In this document: in pieces, positions 14,392-24,091 of the stretch
Layout: every line of letters begins with the position of its first letter
How positions within the stretch are numbered: position 1 is the stretch's first letter
Source: Dolichospermum compactum NIES-806
GTDB lineage: Bacteria; Cyanobacteriota; Cyanobacteriia; Cyanobacteriales; Nostocaceae
Assembly (NCBI RefSeq): GCF_002368115.1
Contig: NZ_AP018316.1
Coordinates: 2,072,058-2,136,057, forward strand
Reading direction: 5' to 3'
DNA: 64,000 nt
The notes under the pieces: model-generated
Told to the model about the DNA's origin: nothing
The model's input: only the letters and a program-made list of their open reading frames with translations
Database searches by the model: none
Position numbers and translations under genes: made by a program

Positions 14392-15984
14392 ATGTCTATA
14401 GGCTACGTCGCGCTTGTACTTCATGCACATCTGCCCTTCGTTCGTCACCCCGGAAGTGACTATGTGCTAGAAGAAGAATGGCTATATGAAGCGATTACTG
14501 AAACTTACATTCCTTTATTAAAAGTATTTGAAGGCTTAAAACGAGATGGTGTTGATTTCAAACTCACCATGAGTATGACTCCGCCTTTGATTTCTATGCT
14601 TCGTGATCCTTTACTGCAAGAACGCTATGATGCTCACTTAGCACAACTAGAAGAGCTTATAGAGTTAGAATCCGAGCGCAATATTCATAATGGTCATGTT
14701 CGGTATTTAGCAGAACATTATGCAACTGAATTTAATGAAGCGCGGGAGTTATGGGAACGTTATCACGGTGATTTAGTTACAGCATTTAAACAGTTCCAAG
14801 ATAGTAATAACTTAGAAATTATTACCTGTGGCGCTACTCATGGCTACTTACCATTAATGAAAATGTATCCCCAAGCTGTGTGGGCGCAAATTCAGGTAGC
14901 TTGTGAACATTACGAGGAAACTTTTGGTCAAGCCCCCAGAGGGATATGGTTGCCAGAATGTGCCTATTATGAAGGCGTGGAGCGAATGCTGGCGGATGCT
15001 GGTTTACGTTATTTCCTCACGGATGGTCATGGTATTTTATACGCCCGTCCCCGTCCTCGCTTTGGTAGTTATGCCCCGATTTTTACTGAACCTGGTGTAG
15101 CGGCTTTTGGTCGAGATCATGAATCTTCTCAGCAAGTATGGTCTTCTGAGGTAGGTTATCCTGGTGCAGCCGAATATCGGGAATTTTATAAAGACCTGGG
15201 TTGGGAAGCTGAATATGAATATATTAAGCCCTATATAATGCCTAATGGTCAGCGAAAAAATACTGGCATTAAGTATCATAAAATTACTGGTAGAGGCTTA
15301 GGTCTTGCGGACAAAGCTCTATATGATCCTTACTGGGCAAGGGAAAAAGCGGCAGAACACGCTGCTAACTTTATGTATAATCGTGAGCAGCAAACTGGTC
15401 ACCTACACAATATCATGGGTCGTCCGCCGATTATTGTTTCTCCTTATGATGCGGAGTTGTTTGGTCATTGGTGGTATGAAGGTCCTTGGTTCATTGATTA
15501 CCTGTTTCGGAAGTCATGGTATGACCAAAAAACTTATGAAATGACCCATTTAGCCGATTATTTACGAGCTAATCCCAATCAGCAGGTATGTCGTCCGGCT
15601 CAGTCGAGTTGGGGCTTTAAGGGTTTTCATGAATATTGGTTAAATGATACTAATGCTTGGGTCTATCCACATTTACACAAAGCTGCGGAACGAATGATTG
15701 AAATTTCTCAAATTGAGGCTGAAGATGAGTTACAGAAAAAAGCACTCAATCAAGCTGCAAGAGAGTTATTATTGGCGCAATCTTCTGACTGGGCGTTTAT
15801 TATGCGGACAGGAACAATGGTTCCTTATGCAGTAAGAAGAACGCGATCGCATTTAATGCGTTTTAATAAGCTGTATGAAGAAGTGAAAGTAGGTAAAGTT
15901 GATAGCGGTTGGCTGGAAAAAGTCGAATCAATGGATAATATTTTCCCCAATATTGACTATCGTGTTTATCGTCCAGCATTCTAA
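14392..15984 (+). CDS. GH57 family 1,4-alpha-glucan branching enzyme-like protein
   Basis: A 530-residue GH57 protein. HAHLPFVRHP (residues 12-21) is GH57 motif 1; GIWLPECAYYEGVE holds the nucleophile Glu; SPYDAELFGHWWYEGPW holds the acid/base Asp. A DUF1957-type C-terminal region follows. GH57 enzymes of this layout introduce alpha-1,6 branches in glycogen; a plain amylase is the alternative. It is monocistronic, ending in a strong terminator at 16058-16090. Confidence 0.88.
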   Translation: MSIGYVALVLHAHLPFVRHPGSDYVLEEEWLYEAITETYIPLLKVFEGLKRDGVDFKLTMSMTPPLISMLRDPLLQERYDAHLAQLEELIELESERNIHNGHVRYLAEHYATEFNEARELWERYHGDLVTAFKQFQDSNNLEIITCGATHGYLPLMKMYPQAVWAQIQVACEHYEETFGQAPRGIWLPECAYYEGVERMLADAGLRYFLTDGHGILYARPRPRFGSYAPIFTEPGVAAFGRDHESSQQVWSSEVGYPGAAEYREFYKDLGWEAEYEYIKPYIMPNGQRKNTGIKYHKITGRGLGLADKALYDPYWAREKAAEHAANFMYNREQQTGHLHNIMGRPPIIVSPYDAELFGHWWYEGPWFIDYLFRKSWYDQKTYEMTHLADYLRANPNQQVCRPAQSSWGFKGFHEYWLNDTNAWVYPHLHKAAERMIEISQIEAEDELQKKALNQAARELLLAQSSDWAFIMRTGTMVPYAVRRTRSHLMRFNKLYEEVKVGKVDSGWLEKVESMDNIFPNIDYRVYRPAF

Positions 15985-16057
15985 TTAGGGAACAGGGAAA
16001 AGGTAAGGGGAAGAGGAAAGAGGTAAAGAGGAACTGACAACTGACTCCACCAAAAAA

Positions 16058-16092
16058 GCAAAACCCCCAGTTACAATCCTGGGGGTTATTTT
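16058..16092. terminator. Rho-independent type terminator (bidirectional)
   Basis: AACCCCCAG and CTGGGGGTT form a 9-bp GC-rich stem with an 8-base loop, followed by a T-run (TATTTTTAT) and preceded by A-rich sequence. It lies between two convergent genes, so it can serve both. Confidence 0.85.
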
Positions 16093-16123
16093 TATATACA
16101 TCTTGTCAAATTGCCACTAAATA

Positions 16124-16351
16124 CTATTGGGGTAAATTGCGGCTGTTGTAAGCATCAATAGCATAGGCGGGTGTGCGTTGGGTATAGTCAATCTCTACAC
16201 CAGTAATAGATTTAGCTAAAGCTGCAAACTTATCAGAAGCCCAGTTGCGTTCGTGAATGGGTTTGCTTTGTTCACCCAAGAAGTAAGCGAGAGAACCAAT
16301 AACAGCAACTGCTACCCAACCAACAACCAATAGAGAAATTAAAACAGCCAT
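16124..16351 (-). CDS. Psb35-like small photosystem II-associated membrane protein
   Basis: ATG at 16351 is chosen because an AGGTTC stretch lies just upstream and the hydrophobic segment starts at once (MAVLISLLVVGWVAVAVIGS). It gives 75 residues: one transmembrane helix, then GEQSKPIHERNWASDKFAAL and a soluble tail with AYAIDAYNSRNLP. This pattern is conserved in cyanobacteria and resembles Psb35, which stabilises the CP47 assembly module. The identification is from memory of the family and moderately sure. It is convergent with the GH57 gene. Confidence 0.55.
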   Translation of the reverse strand: MAVLISLLVVGWVAVAVIGSLAYFLGEQSKPIHERNWASDKFAALAKSITGVEIDYTQRTPAYAIDAYNSRNLPQ

Positions 16352-16618
16352 TTGAGAACCTCGTTTTTGACTTTTTGTAACCTTATGTAAATAAATATAA
16401 CAGATTGTTAACAAAACTTGCAAATTATTTTTTGGTGTGTATGCCCTTCCTCTAGGTGCGGTATTCCCCACTGTAATAATTTTGTAACAAAAAGCACAAA
16501 TACAAGAAATAGTGAGATAATATTTCAGGTATATTTTGTCATCCTTGAACTAAAAGCAACCAATTAGTAATATGCAGATCAAAGTTAATATTCTTAATCT
16601 TGCAAAAAATAGGGGAGG

Positions 16619-19522
16619 CTACTTAGTTTCCATCCAATTATCCCCTGCATGAATATCAACAACTAAAGGCACAGATAAAGAAACAGCATTTTCCATCACC
16701 GATTTAATTTGTGGTTGCAATTCTTCCCACTCTTGAGGAGGAATTTCAAATACTAATTCATCATGAACTTGCAATAACAACCGCGCTTGATATTTTTTCA
16801 GAACCTCATGCAATTGCACCATAGCAATTTTGATAATATCTGCACTAGAACCTTGAATTGGGGCATTAGCAGCAGAACGGAGTAACCCAGCATCATATTG
16901 ACCTAAATTTTTTAACTTCTGTAAATTAATATCTTCTAAATTACTACCTTTTAACTGCTGTAAACTATTACTAGTAAACTCAAAATAACGTCTTCTTCCG
17001 AGAATAGTTTCCACATAACCATAAGCGATAGCTTGTTTTTTAACTTCCTCTAAATATTTAAATACTTGGGGATATCGTTGATTAAATCGCTTAATAAACT
17101 CATTAGCATTAGCTTTATCTATCCCCGTTGAGTTGGCAAATTTAAGAGAACCCATGCCATAAATTACACCAAAATTAATCGTTTTCGCAAAACGTCGTTC
17201 TTCTGATGTGACTTCGGCTTTTTCAAAAACTAATTTTGCAGTCACAGTATGAATATCTTCATTTTGCTGATATGCTTGAATTAATATAGGTTCTTGACTC
17301 AAATGCGCCAAAATCCTTAACTCAATTTGTGAGTAATCAGCAGCTACCATTAACCAACCTGATTCAGGTAAAAACGCTTTTCTAATTTGGCGGCTAAAAG
17401 CAGTGCGAATGGGAATATTTTGTAAGTTTGGATGAGAAGAGGATAACCTGCCCGTAGAAGTTGCAGTTTGGTTAAAATCAGTATGTAGTCTTTGACTTTG
17501 AGGATGTACTAAAGCTGGTAAAGCATCCACATAGGTAGATTTTAATTTTGATAAAGTTCGATTTTCAATAATCGCTTCCACAAATCCAGTATGATCAACT
17601 TCTAGAAGTTTTTCTAAAGTTGCTGCGTCTGTAGAATAGCCAGTTTTAATTTTGCGAGAATATTTCGTACTTAAACCTAATTTCTCAAACAGAATATGAC
17701 TCAATTGTTTAGGAGAACCTAAATTAAATTTTTCCCCAGCAATTTTGGTAGCTGTTATTTCTAACCTTGCTAATTCTGTTTCTAACTGCTGTGAAAGTTC
17801 CTTGAGATAATCGGAATTAATCCGAACTCCTGTATATTCAACTTCCGCTAAAACTGCTTCTAATGGTTGTTCAACTTCATTTAACAGTTTATATAAACTT
17901 GGAGTTTTTTCTAGCTCTTCCCGCAGTTTTGCTACTAATCCAAATGTTCCATAAACATCCATTCCGCAATAATCAGCAACCGCAGCAATACTAATATCAG
18001 CGATAGTCTTGCCTTTGGGAACTAAATCTCCATAACTATTCGCACTTAATCCCAAATATCGCAGAGATAAATCACTTAAATTATGACTACTATCGGGATT
18101 AATCAAATAACTGGCTAACATCGTATCAAATACCACTCCAGCTAAATTAATTCCTTGACAGCGCAGAATTAATCGATCAAATTTAGCATTTTGGAAAGCT
18201 TTAGGATAATCAGCACTTTCCAAAATTGGCCGCAAAGTTTCTAATACCAAATCTCGATTTAAATTATCGCCGATTTTATGACCAATAGGAATATAAGCAA
18301 GTTCATCTGATTCTGTTCCCCAGCAGCAACCAATTCCCACTAAATCTGCATCTCGTGGTTCTAAAGCAGTAGTTTCTGTATCCCAAGCAACTGGGTTTTC
18401 TGGATTAGTGAATTTTCTTAAAAGTTCTACTAATTCAATTAATTTTGCTTCTGTATTAATAATGCGAGGTTGAATTGGTGAAGCATTTTGTTTTATTTCT
18501 TGTGCTGTCTCTTCTGCACTAAAGAACCACAAATCATCATCTGTTTCGGCGATTATTTCCGATACCTTATTTTCTACAACTTTTCCACCAAGTTTTTGCT
18601 GTATTTCGTTAATTGTCTCTAAAAATCTTTTAAATTCTAATTTCTCTAAAATCGGAATCAGCAAGTTATTATCAAAACCTGTTAATTGACAATCTTCTAA
18701 ATCAACTTCTAGGGGAACATCACAAACTATCTTAGCTAAATAACGAGATTTTTCCGCGTTTTCTTTACCAGTAATTAGTTTTTGCTGAGTTGCACCTTTA
18801 ATATCATCTATAGCTGCATAAATTTCTTCCAGAGAATTATAAGTATTTAATAGTTGTGCTGCTGTTTTTTCCCCAATTCCTTTGACTCCCGGAATATTAT
18901 CTGATTTATCACCACATAAAGCTTTAAAGTCAACAACTTGCGTTGGTAATACCCCTAATTTCTCTTTAACTTCTTCGGCTCTAAATTCAGCAATACTATT
19001 TGTAGAACGTTTTAAGGCTTCTGGCGTGAAGTTTAAAACTGTAATTTCTCTATCAGCATCAATTAATTGAAATAAATCCCTGTCACCAGAAAGTATTTTC
19101 ACCTGATATCCAGCCGCAGAGGCTTTCTGTGCTAATGTTCCTAGTACATCATCGGCTTCATAACCAGGTGCAGTGAGTATGGGTAAATTTAGGCTTTGTA
19201 ATAACTCATGGAGGTTTTCTAAGTCGGGAATAAAGTCTTCTGGGGTTTCCCCACGTCCAGCTTTATAAGTATCATCAGCTTCATGACGAAAAGTAGGTGA
19301 ACCTAAATCAAAAGCTACTGCTACTGCTTGTGGTTGTTGTGTAGATATTACTTCTAATAAACATTTGATAAAACCAAAACAAACACTGGTGGGAATACCA
19401 GTTTTTGTGCGAAGTCCTCCGTCTCTACCTTTAGCAAAAGCAAAGTAGGAACGAAAAGCTAGAGAATGTCCATCTACAAGGATGAATATGGGTTTGTTTA
19501 TAACTGAAGAATTAAGAGTCAA
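16619..19522 (-). CDS. polA: DNA polymerase I
   Basis: A 967-residue PolA with three domains. The N-terminal 5' nuclease (about 1-300) has LVDGHSLAFRSYFA and the GDRDLFQL and GDKSDNIPG motifs. The 3'-5' exonuclease (about 355-540) keeps DTET, NAKFD and YCGMD, so proofreading residues remain. The polymerase has motif A ADYSQIELRILAHLS, motif B RRFAKTINFGVIYG and motif C VHDELVFE. It acts in Okazaki fragment maturation and repair. It is longer than E. coli Pol I by a linker. Monocistronic; the 3' neighbour on the other side is a 260-base spacer. Confidence 0.97.
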   Translation of the reverse strand: MTLNSSVINKPIFILVDGHSLAFRSYFAFAKGRDGGLRTKTGIPTSVCFGFIKCLLEVISTQQPQAVAVAFDLGSPTFRHEADDTYKAGRGETPEDFIPDLENLHELLQSLNLPILTAPGYEADDVLGTLAQKASAAGYQVKILSGDRDLFQLIDADREITVLNFTPEALKRSTNSIAEFRAEEVKEKLGVLPTQVVDFKALCGDKSDNIPGVKGIGEKTAAQLLNTYNSLEEIYAAIDDIKGATQQKLITGKENAEKSRYLAKIVCDVPLEVDLEDCQLTGFDNNLLIPILEKLEFKRFLETINEIQQKLGGKVVENKVSEIIAETDDDLWFFSAEETAQEIKQNASPIQPRIINTEAKLIELVELLRKFTNPENPVAWDTETTALEPRDADLVGIGCCWGTESDELAYIPIGHKIGDNLNRDLVLETLRPILESADYPKAFQNAKFDRLILRCQGINLAGVVFDTMLASYLINPDSSHNLSDLSLRYLGLSANSYGDLVPKGKTIADISIAAVADYCGMDVYGTFGLVAKLREELEKTPSLYKLLNEVEQPLEAVLAEVEYTGVRINSDYLKELSQQLETELARLEITATKIAGEKFNLGSPKQLSHILFEKLGLSTKYSRKIKTGYSTDAATLEKLLEVDHTGFVEAIIENRTLSKLKSTYVDALPALVHPQSQRLHTDFNQTATSTGRLSSSHPNLQNIPIRTAFSRQIRKAFLPESGWLMVAADYSQIELRILAHLSQEPILIQAYQQNEDIHTVTAKLVFEKAEVTSEERRFAKTINFGVIYGMGSLKFANSTGIDKANANEFIKRFNQRYPQVFKYLEEVKKQAIAYGYVETILGRRRYFEFTSNSLQQLKGSNLEDINLQKLKNLGQYDAGLLRSAANAPIQGSSADIIKIAMVQLHEVLKKYQARLLLQVHDELVFEIPPQEWEELQPQIKSVMENAVSLSVPLVVDIHAGDNWMETK

Positions 19523-19799
19523 CTGCTTAACCGAATTAGGAAACTATTATATTCTAATTTTTTTCTCCAGATTTAATATGCAACATAGTAGTCTGTCAAC
19601 CCGAAAATGACGGGTGAAGGCAAGCAGAGGGAGAAGAGAAGCAAGGGGGCAGGGATCACAAGGGTAGGTTTTTTACATTGTCGTGAGGGCAAGACTGGGA
19701 AGACTTGGAGGCTACCTTGTCTTTCTCCATTATAAATCTCTATGTAAAAAACCTACCCCTGTGAGCTACTCCCTGCTCCCTGCCCCCTGCCTCTCTGCT
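19523..19799. repeat. Spacer holding a 109-bp inverted-repeat element
   Basis: The 23-bp ends at 19656-19678 and 19742-19764 are inverted repeats with one mismatch (core GGGTAGGTTTTTTACAT). The interior carries no gene. Outside the ends lie CCCTGCTCCCTGCCCCCTG-type repeats. No clear target duplication was found. Confidence 0.7.
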
Positions 19800-20672
19800 T
19801 TAATAAGGTGGATAACCAAATTCATCGTCATCCGCATACACATAAGAATTGGTAACACCGGATGTCTCTACCTTAGAAGCCTCTGGTTTAATCACTTCCT
19901 TACCAAATTCTTTGTATTCTTCAAAAGCCTTACAAATAATTTCCGACTCAGGAGAGTCTGAAGCAATCATATAATCGGTTAAAGTTGAAATCGTGGGATG
20001 TTTATAATCTACAGTTGAAGCCACCAAAGCGATATTCGGTTCTATACCTCTTTCTTCCGGTTCAATAATAGGGCAGAAAATCCCATGAGCATGGAATAAA
20101 GGCCCTTTAGGAGTTAGTGGTTTCTTTTGAAAACCAGCATAAGCCTTTTCCAATTCCCCAGCAAAACCGCCAGTAATTCGCCCTTGTTGATATTCAGCGT
20201 AATTTTTCCCAAAACTAGCGCCGGGTGAACCACTCAGAGTTAATTGCAGAGGTGATTGATGCAAAAACTTTTTATCTTCACCGACTAAAAAAATCAAATG
20301 GCGAGTATAAATTTTAAATTTAAGTTTATCAGCTAAAAACTCTTCTTTGTAATCTTTGTATGTACCTAATCTAATCTTGGTTTCCCGATCTTGCACCGAT
20401 AACGGGCCACGACGCACGATCACCAATCGAGGAGTAGTAGTAATAAATATGGTTTCTACTTCTCCCGAACTAAATTCATGTTCCACCTGTTGCCAATTAT
20501 CATCGGGCTGAAACCCAACGGATTGAGCATTATCGCGGCTAATCGCTAAACCATAGCTTTGTAAACCATCTGTACCATACCGAGGATTGATCATTAAACC
20601 CCAGGGAATCACTTGAGACGGTGGGGCGTTAAATTTTTCGTCTTCAAAGTCGAACTTAGCAGATGCTTTCAT
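19800..20672 (-). CDS. DUF5895-like protein of unknown function
   Basis: A 290-residue soluble protein with no signal peptide or membrane segment. It starts MKASAKFDFEDEKFNAPPSQ and has PWGLMINPRYGTDGLQSYGL, TPRLVIVRRGPLSVQDRET, and an acidic end (YADDDEFGYPPY). It resembles the DUF5895 proteins of filamentous cyanobacteria and some cyanophages. No catalytic motif could be named. The identical MITE copy 2 lies about 110 bases upstream of its start, within or near its promoter region. Confidence 0.6.
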   Translation of the reverse strand: MKASAKFDFEDEKFNAPPSQVIPWGLMINPRYGTDGLQSYGLAISRDNAQSVGFQPDDNWQQVEHEFSSGEVETIFITTTPRLVIVRRGPLSVQDRETKIRLGTYKDYKEEFLADKLKFKIYTRHLIFLVGEDKKFLHQSPLQLTLSGSPGASFGKNYAEYQQGRITGGFAGELEKAYAGFQKKPLTPKGPLFHAHGIFCPIIEPEERGIEPNIALVASTVDYKHPTISTLTDYMIASDSPESEIICKAFEEYKEFGKEVIKPEASKVETSGVTNSYVYADDDEFGYPPY

Positions 20673-20783
20673 GATTTTAGAATATCAGTGTGTTTAATTT
20701 AATAAGTCTATCGTTTGTACCAGATTTTGTACCATCTATCTCCGATATTAGACACTTTCTGAATTAGATTGTAACAATTTTTG

Positions 20784-20885
20784 GTAACCGCTCAATAATC
20801 CGGGGTAAATCCTTCCATGACAAGCCTCAAATGGCGTAAAATCGTCCCCGAATGGGTAGTCCGCCCCCATTTATTGAGCGGATAC
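20784..20885. mobile_element. 102-bp MITE, copy 2
   Basis: Identical to 2979-3080 in all 102 bases, in the same orientation. It is flanked by a perfect 8-bp direct repeat, AATTTTTG, at 20776-20783 and 20886-20893, different from that of copy 1. It sits between two minus-strand genes, downstream of the phosphatase gene and upstream of the DUF5895-like gene. Confidence 0.93.
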
Positions 20886-20973
20886 AATTTTTGTTTAACA
20901 ATTAATTATAAAACCCGTAGGGGCGGGGTCTCCCCACCCTTTCTCTATTCTTTCTCTCCCTCTCCCCACTCAA

Positions 20974-22317
20974 TTACAATGCACCAGCTGCAGTTTTATC
21001 GAGAACACTATTACTTAAATGCCCAGTAATATTCATCGCTTGCAGAACTGGATAACCTTGAATTCCATCAGGATAATCAATCACACTCACAGCGCCATTA
21101 CCTTGACGGAAGTTCCAGAAATTTTCGTTAGATAAACCCAGAATATGGCATAATAATGTCTTATTAGTGGCATCATGGGCGACGACTAATCCTAGTTGTA
21201 ATTGCTGATTTTGAGCATTTTCGACTATAGTATTCCAATCAGCAACACTGCGATCGCTCACCTGTGCTAAATTTTCCCCTTCTGGCATTTGCACTTTGTC
21301 CGGTATTGTCCGCCAACGTTCTAATTCTCCGGGAAATCCTTGCTCAATTTCTGATTCAAATTTGCCTTCCCACAGTCCGTGACTAATTTCTCTTAAACCA
21401 GCAAATAGTTCTAATTTCAAACTAGCATGATATTTTAAGATAATTTCTGCTGTTTCCTTGGGACGGGACATGGTACTGCTAACAGCAAAATCAATATTTA
21501 TGTCTTTGAGAAATTCTGCGGCTTTTGCGGCTTGGTTTCTACCATTATCATTGAGGGGAATATCAATTTGTCCTTGAAATTTGCCTTGACGATTCCATTC
21601 AGTTTCGCCATGACGGACTAATAATAATCTTACACCTTTATGACCAGGACGCAGAGAAGGGAAAGTTTCACCCAGATGTTGGGTTTGATTCATGGATTCT
21701 AACTGCACGGGTTCACCTAAACCACCTGCAAAATTCAAGATACTAATGCCGCAGTTAGATTGTTGTAAGCAATGGTAGCGACTGGGGGAAATTCCCAAAG
21801 CTGTGCTAATTAAGGCCCGATTGATGCCATTATGACCCACAATCAGGATAGTTTCTCCTTGGTGTTGGGGGAGAATCTCTTGCCAAAATTGCTTGGCTTG
21901 GGCGTATAAAGCCAGAACTGGGAAATGTTCTGTAGTTCCTGAAGGTTCATCTAAAACCATGCGAAACTCGTGGGGACGTTGTTTCCAGGTGCGGTAATCT
22001 TCAGTAAAGTTTTTTTGGACTTCACTTGTGGTCATTCCTACCCAGAGGGGTAAATCAACTTCTACCAACTGTTCATCAATTTGAATCACAGGAGGTTGTG
22101 TAGCTAATTGACTGCGGATAATTTCGGCTGTGGATTTGGCACGCTGGAGGGGACTACTATAAATAGCTTGAAAGCAAATACTACTGAGGGCAATACCAGC
22201 TTGACTGGCATCATTTTCACCTTTTGGGGTTAATGACGAGGCATCAGTCCGCCCTTGAATACGTTTTTCTATATTGTAGGTACTTTGACCATGACGCACG
22301 ATGATCACACGGGTCAT
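20974..22317 (-). CDS. Two-domain histidine phosphatase (phosphoglycerate mutase family)
   Basis: A 447-residue protein made of two histidine phosphatase domains. The first starts VIIVRHGQSTYNIEKRIQGR (about residue 4); the second starts LLLVRHGETEWNRQGKFQGQ (about residue 230). Each also has a later catalytic His (VGHNGINRALI and VVAHDATNKTLL). This tandem layout is common in cyanobacteria and annotated as phosphoglycerate mutase; the substrate cannot be read from the sequence. The stop lies about 90 bases from MITE copy 2. Confidence 0.85.
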   Translation of the reverse strand: MTRVIIVRHGQSTYNIEKRIQGRTDASSLTPKGENDASQAGIALSSICFQAIYSSPLQRAKSTAEIIRSQLATQPPVIQIDEQLVEVDLPLWVGMTTSEVQKNFTEDYRTWKQRPHEFRMVLDEPSGTTEHFPVLALYAQAKQFWQEILPQHQGETILIVGHNGINRALISTALGISPSRYHCLQQSNCGISILNFAGGLGEPVQLESMNQTQHLGETFPSLRPGHKGVRLLLVRHGETEWNRQGKFQGQIDIPLNDNGRNQAAKAAEFLKDINIDFAVSSTMSRPKETAEIILKYHASLKLELFAGLREISHGLWEGKFESEIEQGFPGELERWRTIPDKVQMPEGENLAQVSDRSVADWNTIVENAQNQQLQLGLVVAHDATNKTLLCHILGLSNENFWNFRQGNGAVSVIDYPDGIQGYPVLQAMNITGHLSNSVLDKTAAGAL

Positions 22318-22350
22318 TTTTTTACTTTCCTCTATATCAAAGGAATAATT

Positions 22351-22626
22351 TTACTGCAAAATGGGTAAGGAAGTCATGATAAAGGTATTCATCACATTTT
22401 CATCGGACTGGAGTTGTTGCAGATTATTGGCGATAAATGCTTCAATTAAGGCGCGTTTATTGCGTAATTGTATTTCATCTGCCATCAGATCGAGAATTTC
22501 TTTTTGGAGTTTTTGAGTTGCGACTGGATCTGTTTTGTTCATGCTTCTCAACAAATTGAGAATATACGCCACATTAGAGGGTGTTTGAAAAGTCGGTGAG
22601 TGAGCGGAAAGTCCTTTTTGAGCCAA
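22351..22626 (-). pseudogene. hsdR C-terminal fragment fused to a transposable-element end
   Basis: Residues NVAYILNLLRSMNKTDP and ILDLMADEIQLRNKRALIEAFI resemble the C-terminal helical region of type I restriction subunit HsdR (LRSKxELIEKFI). The first 16 codons instead come from an inverted-repeat end, GAGGGTGTTTGAAAAGT at 22577-22593, next to TTA (22574-22576), the same end found in the IS5-like MITEs. The frame is open but the enzyme body is absent, so this is a fragment. Recognition is moderate. Confidence 0.5.
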
Positions 22627-22681
22627 GCGTAATGTTACAACAGATAATTACCGTAAGCAGATATATAAACAATAAGAATAA

Positions 22682-22712
22682 GATCCCCGACTTTTCTAAG
22701 AAGTCGGGGATC
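22682..22712. repeat. GATC-bounded palindrome, copy 2
   Basis: A 31-base palindrome, GATCCCCGACTTTTC and complement, located just downstream of the dapF stop region and upstream of the hsdR fragment. May act as a transcript end. Confidence 0.85.
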
Positions 22713-22750
22713 TGGGAATCTAACTCTTGCAGAAAATAGGCTGAATTTAT

Positions 22751-23590
22751 TTAATACTTGCCTGTAAATACTCGTTCTGCGGGGCCTGTCATGTAAATCC
22801 GGTTATCAATTTCCGACCATTCGATTTCTAGGGGTCCGCCGGGTAATTCTATGGTAGCGGTGCGATCGCATTTATCGTTCAATACACACGCCACTAAGGA
22901 CGCACAAGCACCTGTGCCACAAGCGAGGGTAATTCCAGCGCCTCGTTCCCAAACTCGCATTTTCAAATAGTTACGATTGACTATTTCAATAAATTCGGTG
23001 TTGGTTTTTTTAGGAAATACGGGATGATTTTCAAATTGGGGGCCAATACTTTCTAAATTAATCGCCGCAATATCTTCCACAAAAGTAATACAGTGGGGAT
23101 TTCCCATGCTGACACAGGTAACATCCCAAGTTTTTCCGGCTATTTCCAAGGGTTGATTAATGACTTGAAACTCACTAGGTGCTAAAGTTGTGGGAATTTC
23201 CCCTGCTAATAATCGGGGTTCACCCATATCTACTTTAACTTGACCATCATCTGTGAGTTGGGGTGTAATCACACCTGCTAAGGTATGAATATGATATTTA
23301 TCTTTGGTGCGAGAAATACCTTCCAATTCCGTCAAAAATACCGCTAAACAGCGAATCCCATTCCCACACATTTCCGGTTCTGAACCATCCGAGTTAAAAA
23401 TTCGCATGGTGTAATCCGTGCCATTTTGTCCAGGAAGTGCGAAAATAACACCATCTGCTCCAATACCAAAATGGCGATCGCACCATTGTACCGCTTTCTC
23501 TGGTGTCAATACTGGTGTCAATGAGGAACGGTTATCAATGAGGATAAAATCATTACCGAGTCCTTGATACTTAGTAAATTCGATTGCCAT
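22751..23590 (-). CDS. dapF: Diaminopimelate epimerase
   Basis: A 279-residue DapF. The two catalytic cysteines are in MCGNGIRC (about residue 76) and ACGTGACAS (about 217); the N-terminus has FTKYQGLGNDFILID. It converts LL- to meso-diaminopimelate for lysine and peptidoglycan. Length and motifs are normal. Start ATG at 23590. Confidence 0.97.
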   Translation of the reverse strand: MAIEFTKYQGLGNDFILIDNRSSLTPVLTPEKAVQWCDRHFGIGADGVIFALPGQNGTDYTMRIFNSDGSEPEMCGNGIRCLAVFLTELEGISRTKDKYHIHTLAGVITPQLTDDGQVKVDMGEPRLLAGEIPTTLAPSEFQVINQPLEIAGKTWDVTCVSMGNPHCITFVEDIAAINLESIGPQFENHPVFPKKTNTEFIEIVNRNYLKMRVWERGAGITLACGTGACASLVACVLNDKCDRTATIELPGGPLEIEWSEIDNRIYMTGPAERVFTGKY

Positions 23591-24091
23591 TTTGACCTAA
23601 ATGAATTATTAAAGATTCATTCATACTATTAAAAAATTTGTCAGTTGTCAGTTGTCAATTACCAATATATGGCAACAAATCAATTTGATACTTCACTACC
23701 TAGCACTCGTCAGGTCTAGAAGTGCATTAAAGAAAAATTAACGGTCGAATTTAGATTAATGACTGGTGATTTGATTACAGGTCGCATAGGCAGGATCACA
23801 ATTGTATTTGTATTTTCGATGGTAATAATGACCAGATTATGGTTTGGAAACAGGCGATCGCCTACATGAAACCATTCAGTGATACAGTAACGGAAAGAGG
23901 ATTGATCCCGCAAAATGTCAGTGTTGAAGTTGTACCTAAGTAGGGCTTGCTGATAGCAACCTACTCAAACCTGTATAAAACTGTGTTGCTTCTAGTTGCT
24001 TATCGGATTGACTGGATATTATTGGTTTGTCTAATATTTAAATTAACGGTGGAATTTAGCGCGACTAATCAACGTTAAGGATATTTCTAAA
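23591..24091. other. Gap with possible decayed coding traces
   Basis: A protein-like stretch is readable on the plus strand near 23818-23940 (DGNNDQIMVWKQAIAYMKPF ... VEVVPK, stop TAG), preceded within 70 bases by a stop; a shifted frame upstream reads MTGDLITGRIGRI. This could be a frameshifted gene fragment of unknown family. TCAGTTGTCAGTTGTCA repeats lie at 23641. Two related strings, ATTAACGGT(C/G)GAATTTAG, occur at 23737 and 24044. Confidence 0.35.
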
